From Propionicimonas paludicola (lineage in GTDB: Bacteria; Actinomycetota; Actinomycetes; Propionibacteriales; Propionibacteriaceae): DNA of 64,000 nucleotides. Every line of letters begins with the position of its first letter. The first letter of the stretch is position 1. The position numbers and the translations under genes were made by a program. The notes beneath the pieces were generated by a model. The model had not been told where the DNA came from. It did not search any database and was given only the letters and a program-made list of their open reading frames with translations. Positions 41,123-48,268 of the stretch are shown piece by piece. The stretch covers positions 558,001 to 622,000 of the forward strand of contig NZ_PDJC01000001.1 of the NCBI RefSeq assembly GCF_002563675.1, read 5' to 3'.

Positions 41123-42970
41123 ATGAGCGTGGAGAGCCTCTCGGCTGCGCTCGTCAGGTTGCGGGAAGCCTTGGGTGCGGTCCGGCTGCCGCTGGATCTC
41201 CCGGACGCGCAGGCCGTGCTGAGCCGGGCCCGGGAACAGGCTGCTCAACTCGACGATTACGTGCTGCCCCGACTTGGACGACTGGACGCCCCGCTGCTGG
41301 CCGTGGTCGGCGGCTCCACCGGAGCCGGCAAGTCGACCCTGGTCAACTCGTTGATCGGACGTCCAGTGACCGCAGCCGGAGTGATCCGTCCGACCACCCG
41401 GGCCGCCGTCTTGGTGCATCATCCCGACGATGCCGCCTGGTTCACCTCGTCCCAGGTGCTGCCCGGGCTGGCCCGCAGCGACGGGCCGACGCAGGACGTC
41501 CGCGCGCTGCAACTGGTGGCTGAGCCCAGCCTGCCTCGCGGGCTGGCCGTGCTGGATGCTCCCGACCTGGACTCGGTGGTCGCCGAGAACCGGGCGCTGG
41601 CCGGACAGTTGCTGGCTGCCGCCGACCTGTGGCTGTTCGTCACCTCGGCGGCCCGCTACGCCGATGCCGTGCCCTGGGACTACCTGCGCTCGGCCGCCGA
41701 GCGCAAGGCCGTGGTCGCGGTGGTCCTGGACCGGCTGCCACCAGCAGCCGTGGACGATATCCCGGCCCACCTGGGCCAGATGATGAGCCAGCGCGGGCTG
41801 GCCGAGTCGCCGCTGTTCGCGGTGCCCGAGACCGAGGTGGACGCCGACGGGCTGCTGCCGGCCGCTGCGGTGGCGCCGATTCGCTCCTGGCTGGCCGAAC
41901 TGGCCCACAGTGCTGTGCGCCGCAATGAGGTGGTCGTGCAGACCCTGGACGGTGCGATCACCGCGCTGGCTGCGGCGGCCCCGCAGGTGGCCGAGGCCGT
42001 TGAGGCCCAGCAGGATGCCGTGGCCACGCTGCGTGGCGATGTGGAGTCGATCTTCGCCATGGCTGCCGAGTCGATCTCGGCCCAGACCGCGGACGGAACC
42101 ATGCTGCGCGGTGAGGTGCTGGCCCGCTGGCAGGACTTCGTCGGGACCGGTGAGTTCTTCCGTGCGGTCGAGCAGAAGATCGGCCGGATGCGAGACCGGC
42201 TGACCGCCGCCGTGAAGGGCGAGCCTCGCCAGGCCGCCCAACTGAAGATCGCCGTGGAGTCCGGGCTGGAGATCCTGCTGCGCGAAGAGGGCGAGGCTGC
42301 CGTCCGCCGCGTCGTTGCCAGCTGGCAGGCCCACCCGGCCGGACGCCGGCTGTTGGCCGAGCATGAGGAGTTGGGGCGCACGCTGCCCGAGTTCGGCCCG
42401 GCCGCGGCTCAGGCCGTCCGCGACTGGCAGGGCGATGTGCTCACTTTGGTGACCAGCGAGGGCCAGCAGAAGAAGGCGAAGGCGCGCTACCTGGCGCTCG
42501 GCCTGAACGGCATCGGGGTGGCCCTGATGATCGTGGTCTTCTCTCAGACCGGCGGCCTGATCGGCGCCGAGGTGGGCATCGCCGGCGGCACCGCGGTGCT
42601 GGCCCAGCGGTTGTTGGAAGCGGTCTTCGGGGAGGACGCCGTCCGACGCCTGGCCCGGCAGGCCAAGCAGCAGTTGGACGCCCGCACCGCCCAGGTGCTG
42701 GCACCGGAGTCGGCGCGGTTCCAGGCTGTCCTCGATCAGATCGAAGTGCGTCCGGGCCAGGCGGAGGAGTTGCGGGCCGCCGTGGCCGAACTGGATCGGG
42801 CCCGTGCCGAGGCCGACCGCTTCACCAGCGCTCCGGTGCCGAAGGCCCCGGCCATTCCGGTGCCCACCGAGCTGGCCGCGTTGGCTGCGGAAGTGACGCG
42901 TCGTCCGCAGCCGCAGCCGGCTGAGCGGGACGAGGAGTCGACGCCGGTCGAAGAGGTGGAGCACTCGTGA
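41123..42970 (+). CDS. Dynamin-like / YfjP-type GTPase, first of a pair
   Basis: 615 aa from ATG 41123 with AGGAGG. P-loop G64STGAGKS71, threonine switch (RPTTRAAV), a DAPDLDS G3-like motif, but no clear N/TKxD (the region reads VVLDRLPP). A long helical middle part is followed by one or two membrane-active helices around residues 455-495 (LNGIGVALMIVVFSQTG, EVGIAGGTAVLAQRLL), then a charged tail. Family knowledge points to membrane remodelling or stress functions for bacterial dynamin-like proteins, always with a partner gene. The next GTPase starts inside its stop codon. Confidence 0.88.
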   Translation: MSVESLSAALVRLREALGAVRLPLDLPDAQAVLSRAREQAAQLDDYVLPRLGRLDAPLLAVVGGSTGAGKSTLVNSLIGRPVTAAGVIRPTTRAAVLVHHPDDAAWFTSSQVLPGLARSDGPTQDVRALQLVAEPSLPRGLAVLDAPDLDSVVAENRALAGQLLAAADLWLFVTSAARYADAVPWDYLRSAAERKAVVAVVLDRLPPAAVDDIPAHLGQMMSQRGLAESPLFAVPETEVDADGLLPAAAVAPIRSWLAELAHSAVRRNEVVVQTLDGAITALAAAAPQVAEAVEAQQDAVATLRGDVESIFAMAAESISAQTADGTMLRGEVLARWQDFVGTGEFFRAVEQKIGRMRDRLTAAVKGEPRQAAQLKIAVESGLEILLREEGEAAVRRVVASWQAHPAGRRLLAEHEELGRTLPEFGPAAAQAVRDWQGDVLTLVTSEGQQKKAKARYLALGLNGIGVALMIVVFSQTGGLIGAEVGIAGGTAVLAQRLLEAVFGEDAVRRLARQAKQQLDARTAQVLAPESARFQAVLDQIEVRPGQAEELRAAVAELDRARAEADRFTSAPVPKAPAIPVPTELAALAAEVTRRPQPQPAERDEESTPVEEVEHS

Positions 42971-44565
42971 GTGAAGACCGACTGAACCGTCGGATCGAGG
43001 CGTTGCGTACGGCCACCGAGTTGGCTGCCGGGCGCAGCGACGAGGCCGTGCTGACCGCGGCCGGTCAGGTGATCGAGCGGGCCGGGACCCGGGTCGCGCT
43101 GAGCGGCTCACACACGGTGATCGCGATCGCCGGATCAACCGGCTCGGGCAAGTCGAGCCTGTTCAACGCCATCAGCGGCACCGAACTGGCCGAAGTGGCG
43201 CTGCGCCGTCCGACCACCTCGAAGGCCATGGCGGCCAGCTGGGGGACCAAGCTGCCCCACGAGTTGCTCGACTGGCTGGACATCACCCGACGGCATCTGA
43301 TCGCCGCCGAGCCCGGGGAGCTGTCCGATCTGGTCCTGCTGGACCTGCCCGACCACGACTCGGCCGACCTCGGCCACCGGCTCAATGTGGACCGGCTGAT
43401 CGAGCTGGTGGACGCCATGATCTGGGTGGTCGATCCGCAGAAGTATGCCGATGCGGCTCTGCACGATGGCTACCTGCGGCGGCTGGCCAGCCATGCCGAG
43501 GTGATGCTGGTCGTGCTCAACCAGGTGGATCTGCTGCCACCGGACCAGCTGGACAACTGTGTGGCCGACCTACGTCGGCTGTTGGACGAGGAGGGCCTGC
43601 GGGCCACCCCGCTGATCGCGGTGTCGGCGGCCACCGGACGCGGCGTCCGGCAGTTGCGGGACTCGCTGGCCCAGACCGTGGCGAACAAGCAGGCCATGAC
43701 CCGGCGGCTGGCCGCCGACGTCACCGTCTCCGCCGAGGCCCTGACCCGCGATCTCGGCCCCGAGGCGCCGGCCCGGGTGAACCCGAGCCTGGTGCGGCAG
43801 GTGGACTCGGCGCTCGCGGAAGCTGCGGGGGTGTCCCTGGTCGTCGAGGCGACCCGGACGTCCTGGCGCCGGCGCGGCGCGATCGCCACCGGTTGGCCCC
43901 TGGTCAGCTGGATCGGACGGATCAAGCCCGACCCGCTCAAGCGGTTCCGGCTCGAGCTGGCACCGGCCGAGCCGCAGCCCACCGAGGTGAACCGGACGTC
44001 GCTGCCGCCGGCCACGGCCGTCCAGAAGGCGCTGGTGGACAAGGGAATGCGGCTGCTGGTCGACCATGCCCGCACCGGGCTTCCGGCCGGCTGGGCGCGG
44101 GCAGTCGAGGCCGCCGCGCACGCCAACGACGCGATCCTGGCCGACCGGTTGGACAAGGCCGTGGCCGAGGTCAGCCTGGACCGGCGCCGGTGGGCCTGGT
44201 GGTGGCCGCTGATCGGGCTGCTCCAGTGGGTGCTGATCATCGCGGCCGTGGCCGGGGCGCTGTTCCTCTTCGCCGGCTCCACGCTGACGTCATGGGGCGT
44301 TCCGCCGCTGCCCGCACTGACCTGGTACGGCTACCCGTTGGGCTTCTGGCTGCTGGCCGGGGGAGTCGGCGGTGGCCTGGTGCTGGCCGGAGTGTCCCGG
44401 CTGCTGGTCTGGGCCGGTGCGGCCCGGCGCGCGGCCAAGGCCCGGCGCGAGCTGTCCGCCGCGGTGACGACCGTGGTCGCCGAGCTGGTGATCACACCGC
44501 TGCAGGCCGAGCTGGACCGCTACCACGAGGTACGTCGGCAGCTGCGGACCGCGGCATCGTCCTGA
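42967..44565 (+). CDS. Dynamin-like / YfjP-type GTPase, second of a pair
   Basis: 532 aa from GTG 42967, overlapping the previous stop (GTGA). P-loop G56STGSGKS63, switch RPTTSKAM, G3 LLDLPDHDS, and a proper G4 LNQVDLL, so nucleotide specificity for GTP is better supported than in the first partner. Two membrane helices near residues 405-475 (WWWPLIGLLQWVLIIAAVAG; FWLLAGGVGGGLVLAGVS) anchor it. The pair probably forms a heteromeric membrane GTPase, as with other bacterial dynamin pairs. It is read with the PrsW gene and perhaps ssb, 116 bp further on. Confidence 0.9.
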   Translation: MSEDRLNRRIEALRTATELAAGRSDEAVLTAAGQVIERAGTRVALSGSHTVIAIAGSTGSGKSSLFNAISGTELAEVALRRPTTSKAMAASWGTKLPHELLDWLDITRRHLIAAEPGELSDLVLLDLPDHDSADLGHRLNVDRLIELVDAMIWVVDPQKYADAALHDGYLRRLASHAEVMLVVLNQVDLLPPDQLDNCVADLRRLLDEEGLRATPLIAVSAATGRGVRQLRDSLAQTVANKQAMTRRLAADVTVSAEALTRDLGPEAPARVNPSLVRQVDSALAEAAGVSLVVEATRTSWRRRGAIATGWPLVSWIGRIKPDPLKRFRLELAPAEPQPTEVNRTSLPPATAVQKALVDKGMRLLVDHARTGLPAGWARAVEAAAHANDAILADRLDKAVAEVSLDRRRWAWWWPLIGLLQWVLIIAAVAGALFLFAGSTLTSWGVPPLPALTWYGYPLGFWLLAGGVGGGLVLAGVSRLLVWAGAARRAAKARRELSAAVTTVVAELVITPLQAELDRYHEVRRQLRTAASS

Positions 44566-44681
44566 TCCTGCGCTGCGTGCGGGATCCACAGCCGGTTCGG
44601 CTCGTCCACAGGCAGCCCAGTTCGCTGACCGTGAGGAGCTCTCACCCCCCACTGTGAAGGGCATCCGAGGAAGGGATCGAC

Positions 44682-45095
44682 ATGGATGCCATGGTCTGGA
44701 TGACCGGTTACGTCGGCGGTGACGTGGAGTTCCGCACCGTGAAAGAGGAGTACACCTTCGCGAGCTTCCGGCTCGCCTGCACCCCGCGGCAATGGCGGGG
44801 CGGGGAGTGGGTGGACGCGGAGACCACCTGGATCGTGGTCAGCTGCAGCCGCGGGCTGGCCGAGAACGTCCGCTCCAGCATCGGCAAGGGTGACCCGGTG
44901 GTGGTGGCCGGCAAGCTGCGCACCGACCGCTGGACCGACGGCCAGGGTGGATCGCACGAGCGCCTGGTGATCGAGGCGCTCAGCGTCGGCCACGACCTGA
45001 GCCGGGGGACGTCGGTGTTCCGTCGGGCCAGTCGGGCCACTCCGGAGGCCGAGCCGGTCGCCGAGGTGACCGAGGTGACGGAGTCGGCTGCCTGA
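44682..45095 (+). CDS. ssb: Short single-stranded DNA-binding protein (SSB paralog)
   Basis: 137 aa from ATG 44682 with GAGGAAGGGAT upstream. OB-fold of SSB: TGYVGGDVEFRTV, TFASFRLACTPRQW, TTWIVVSCSRGLAENV, IGKGDPVVVAGKLRTDRW. The C terminus (EVTEVTESAA) lacks the acidic DDIPF-like tip that main SSBs use to bind partner proteins, and the usual Gly-rich linker is missing. It is therefore more like the second, SsbB-type paralog of actinobacteria, used in segregation or competence, than the replicative SSB. Its stop codon lies in the first unit of a 27-bp repeat array. Confidence 0.88.
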   Translation: MDAMVWMTGYVGGDVEFRTVKEEYTFASFRLACTPRQWRGGEWVDAETTWIVVSCSRGLAENVRSSIGKGDPVVVAGKLRTDRWTDGQGGSHERLVIEALSVGHDLSRGTSVFRRASRATPEAEPVAEVTEVTESAA

Positions 45096-45197
45096 GACCG
45101 CGGGACGGCGTTGACTGCCTGGGTCCGGGGGACGGCGTTGGCCGCCTGAGTCCGGGGCGGGAGCCGGCGGCCTGAGCTCGCGGGACAGCGTCGGCCC
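45091..45197 (+). repeat. Four degenerate 27-bp tandem repeats starting at the ssb stop codon
   Basis: Units start at 45091, 45118, 45145 and 45171, each CCTGAG/CCTGGG followed by CCGCGGGACGGCGTTG-like sequence. Period 27, 27, 26. The first unit contains the ssb TGA. Copies 1 and 2 are most alike. Confidence 0.75.
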
Positions 45198-45863
45198 GCC
45201 CCCGCGGCGCACCCGCTCTTGGAGCGAACCTCGTGCTGTGGGGCGGGAGCGCCTCGGGCGTGAGGCTGGTTCGACCGAGCCCCGGGCTGGGCCGAGCAGC
45301 TGAGTTGTGTGGCGGGCGGGCTGGCTCCTGTGGCGGGTTCGACTGGGGCGTGGGGCGGGTTCGACTGGGGCGTGGGGCGGGTTCGACTGGGGCGTGGGGC
45401 GGGTTCGACTGGGGCGTGGGGCTGGATCGGTTGGGCCGTGGGCTGGGTCCGCGAGCCGGGTTGACCAGCTGGGTCGCGATGTCGGGCTCGTGGGGTCGGG
45501 ATCGCTTGGCCGTGAGGCGGGCCAACAGGGCCATGAGGCGGGTTCGACTGGGGCGTGGGGCTGGGTCGACTGGCTTGTGGGGCGAGGTTGGCGGGTTCCT
45601 GAGGCAGGGACGGCAGACCTCGAGTGGCTCCGAGTCGGCGGCCGAGGCCCGCCGCCGGGGTCGTACGACTGCGCTTCGCGTACAGCGCGTTGCCGCGTCG
45701 TAGGGCACCCGGTGTGCTTCCATCGAGGTGGATCGTCGCGGGAAGCCGACGCATCCGACTCCAGGAAGTCACACCGCCGCAGCTCCTGAGAGGGTAACTT
45801 CGCCGAAGCCCGGCACCTGACCGACTGAAGCCGCCACTGCTCCTTACCCCGAGGAGTTGTCTG
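45096..45863. other. Repeat-rich gene desert between ssb and the next gene
   Basis: About 770 bases. Long open frames exist on both strands (45233-45703 plus, 44980-45723 minus), but they consist of translated repeats, lack ribosome sites and the period breaks the frame, so I do not call them genes. Contents: the 27-bp array, the 22-bp array and a final 150 bp that probably carries the promoter of the gene at 45864. Confidence 0.7.
45335..45422 (+). repeat. Four exact 22-bp tandem repeats, with diverged copies around
   Basis: Unit GGGTTCGACTGGGGCGTGGG plus GC, at 45335, 45357, 45379 and 45401. Further variants (GGTTCGACCGAGCCCC near 45262, GGGTTCGACTGGGGCGTGGG near 45540, GGGTCGACTGGCTTGTGG near 45563) spread the family over about 350 bp. 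A 22-bp period is not a multiple of three, so the array is not coding in any conserved frame. Confidence 0.9.
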
Positions 45864-46550
45864 ATGTCTGTCTTGCTGGATGAGTCGGCTCCGGGCCTGG
45901 CCCGGCAGGGCGCTCGGGCTGGCCAGGGTTGGAGCCCGGTCGCCCGTCGTTCCATGGCGAGCCGCGTGACAGCTGATCCTCGGCCGATGTCGGTGGTGCT
46001 GCCACGACCGGGGGCGCCCCGGAGGGCCGTCATTCCGGCCGTGCCCCTAGGCGCGGTCGCTTCAGGTTCCGATCAGCCGAGCAGGTGGCGGTGGTGGTCG
46101 CCGGCCCTCGTGCTGGTCGCGGTGCTGGTTGCCGGCGGGCTCAACTCGTCCGCGATCGGATCCGGGCAGCGTCCGGGCTGGCCGGGGGTGATCGCCTCGG
46201 TGCTCTTCGTGGTGTCGTGGGTGGGCTACCTGGCTGCGGCCGGACGCCCGCAGCGGCTGGCCACGCTGCGACGCCTGAACGCCTGTTGGGCGGCGATCAT
46301 CGCCGGCAGCGCCTTGACCGCCTCGCTGGTCGGCCTGCCGCTGACCGGCCAGAACGCGGCCGAAGGTGCGTTCGCCATTACTTCACTGCTCTTGGCCGCA
46401 CCGGTCTACGGCCTGACCGGCCTGGTGGGCGGTGAGCACTTCCCGCTGGGCATGTCCGGCTTGGCGGTCGCCTGTTACCTCGGACTACTCGCCTTCGCGA
46501 TCGCCCGACTGCGCGCTCCGCGCGCGAAACTCGCGGCTAGCCGCGGGTGA
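45864..46550 (+). CDS. Hypothetical membrane protein
   Basis: 228 aa from ATG 45864, preceded by GAGGAG. The first 75 residues are polar, arginine- and proline-rich and probably cytosolic; about five helices follow (78-95, 107-125, 139-157, 168-187, 198-214). No family recognised. It has its own upstream region after the repeats. Its last 14 bases overlap the end of ettA on the opposite strand. Confidence 0.75.
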   Translation: MSVLLDESAPGLARQGARAGQGWSPVARRSMASRVTADPRPMSVVLPRPGAPRRAVIPAVPLGAVASGSDQPSRWRWWSPALVLVAVLVAGGLNSSAIGSGQRPGWPGVIASVLFVVSWVGYLAAAGRPQRLATLRRLNACWAAIIAGSALTASLVGLPLTGQNAAEGAFAITSLLLAAPVYGLTGLVGGEHFPLGMSGLAVACYLGLLAFAIARLRAPRAKLAASRG

Positions 46551-48219
46551 GCTTGCGGTGCGCGGTGCGGTGCGGACGCGCCGCGTCCACTCCGAGCCGC
46601 GCGACCTTGTTCTCCTCGTAGTCGGCGTAGTTGCCCTCGAACCAGAACCAGACCGCGTCGTCGGCGTCGGTGCCCTCCCAGGCCAGGATGTGAGTTGCCA
46701 CCCGGTCCAGGAACCAGCGGTCGTGGGAGATCACCACGGCACAGCCCGGGTACTCCAGCAGCGCATCTTCCAGTGACTGCAGGGTCTCCACGTCCAGGTC
46801 GTTGGTCGGCTCGTCCAGCAGCAGCACATTGCCGCCCTGCTTCAGGGTGAGGGCCAGGTTCAGCCGGTTCCGCTCACCACCGGACAGCACGCCGGCCAGC
46901 TTCTGCTGGTCGGGGCCCTTGAAGCCGAAGGAGGCCACATAGGCCCGGGACGGCATCTCGAAGCTGGCCACCTTGATGTGGTCCAGGCCGTCGGAGACGA
47001 CCTCCCAGACGTTCTTGTTCGGGTCGATCCCGGAGCGTCCCTGGTCGACATAGGAGAACTTGACGGTGCCGCCGACCTTCAGGCTGCCCGAGTCAGGCTG
47101 CTCCTGGCCGACGATCATCTTGAACAGCGTGGTCTTGCCCACACCGTTGGGGCCGATGATGCCGACGATGCCGGCCCGCGGCAGAGTGAAGCTGAGGTTC
47201 TCGATCAGCACCCGGTCGCCGAAGCCCTTGGTCAGCTTGTTGGCCTCCATCACGTCCGAGCCCAGGCGCGGGCCCGGCGGGATGTTGATCTCGGCGAGAT
47301 CGACTGCGCGGTTCCGCTCGGCCTCGGCTGCGAGCTCCTCGTAGCGGGCCAGGCGGGCCTTGTTCTTGGCCTGGCGGGCCTTCGGGTTGGCCCGCACCCA
47401 CTCCAGTTCCTTCTCCAGGATCTTGGCGCGCTTGGCGTCCTTCTTGCCCTCGATCTGCAGCCGGGACCGCTTGGTCTCCAGGTAGGTGGAGTAGTTGCCC
47501 TCGTAGGGGTGCAGCTGGCCGCGGTCGATCTCGCAGATCCACTCCGCGACGTTGTCCAGGAAGTAGCGGTCGTGGGTGACCGCCAGGACGGCGCCCGGGT
47601 AGCTCTTCAGGTGACCCTCCAGCCAGCTGACGCTCTCGGCGTCCAGGTGGTTGGTGGGCTCGTCCAGCAGCAGCAGGTCGGGCTGGGCCAACAGCAGCTT
47701 GCACAGCGCCACCCGGCGCCGCTCGCCACCGGAGAGCACATCGACGATGGCATCCGACGGCGGGCACTGCAGGGCGTCCATGGCCTGCTCGAGCTGGGAG
47801 TCCAGGTCCCAGGCGTTGCGGTGGTCGATCTCGGTCTGCAGCTTGTCCATCTCGGCCAGCAGCGCGTCGAAGTCGGCGTCCGGCTCGCCCATGGCCAGGG
47901 AGACCTCGTTGTAGCGGTCGAGCAGCGCCTTGGTGTCGGCCACGCCCTCGTAGATGTTCTCCAGGACGGTCTTGCCCTCGGTCAGCGGTGGTTCCTGCAG
48001 CAGGATGCCGACCGTCTTGTCCTTGGCCAGCATGGCATCACCGTTGTCGGCCTTGAGCATGCCGGCCATCAGCTTCAGCATTGTCGACTTGCCGGCACCG
48101 TTGGGGCCGACCACGCCGATCTTGGCGCCCTCGAAGAAGGAGAGGGTGACGTTGTCCAGCACCAGCTTCTCGCCCAGCTTCTTGCGGACGTTGTGCATGG
48201 TGAACACGAACTCAGGCAT
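46537..48219 (-). CDS. ettA: Energy-dependent translational throttle protein EttA (ABC-F)
   Basis: 560 aa from ATG 48219 with GAGGAA. Two ABC domains: Walker A GPNGAGKST and GPNGVGKTT, signatures VLSGGERRR and VLSGGERNR, Walker B LLLLDEPTNHLD and VLLLDEPTNDLD. A basic linker (GKKDAKRAKILEKELEWVR ... KARQAKNKARLARYEEL) sits between, which includes the P-site tRNA interaction motif. EttA binds the ribosomal E site and gates elongation by the ATP/ADP ratio. Soluble, no membrane partner. Length and motif set are those of E. coli EttA (555 aa), so assignment is firm. Confidence 0.96.
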   Translation of the reverse strand: MPEFVFTMHNVRKKLGEKLVLDNVTLSFFEGAKIGVVGPNGAGKSTMLKLMAGMLKADNGDAMLAKDKTVGILLQEPPLTEGKTVLENIYEGVADTKALLDRYNEVSLAMGEPDADFDALLAEMDKLQTEIDHRNAWDLDSQLEQAMDALQCPPSDAIVDVLSGGERRRVALCKLLLAQPDLLLLDEPTNHLDAESVSWLEGHLKSYPGAVLAVTHDRYFLDNVAEWICEIDRGQLHPYEGNYSTYLETKRSRLQIEGKKDAKRAKILEKELEWVRANPKARQAKNKARLARYEELAAEAERNRAVDLAEINIPPGPRLGSDVMEANKLTKGFGDRVLIENLSFTLPRAGIVGIIGPNGVGKTTLFKMIVGQEQPDSGSLKVGGTVKFSYVDQGRSGIDPNKNVWEVVSDGLDHIKVASFEMPSRAYVASFGFKGPDQQKLAGVLSGGERNRLNLALTLKQGGNVLLLDEPTNDLDVETLQSLEDALLEYPGCAVVISHDRWFLDRVATHILAWEGTDADDAVWFWFEGNYADYEENKVARLGVDAARPHRTAHRKLTRG

Positions 48220-48268
48220 GTGATGATTCCTCGCTAGTTGGGCGGCGTCCAGTATGCCAGCGTCCCGC

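Noticed and set aside
45335-45422. CRISPR array
   Set aside because: The 22-bp units are directly adjacent without spacers, and no cas genes are in the window.
45233-45703. Plus-strand open frame of 156 codons and a minus-strand frame of 247 codons in the desert after ssb
   Set aside because: They translate tandem repeats whose 22-bp period shifts the frame, have no start signals, and overlap each other.
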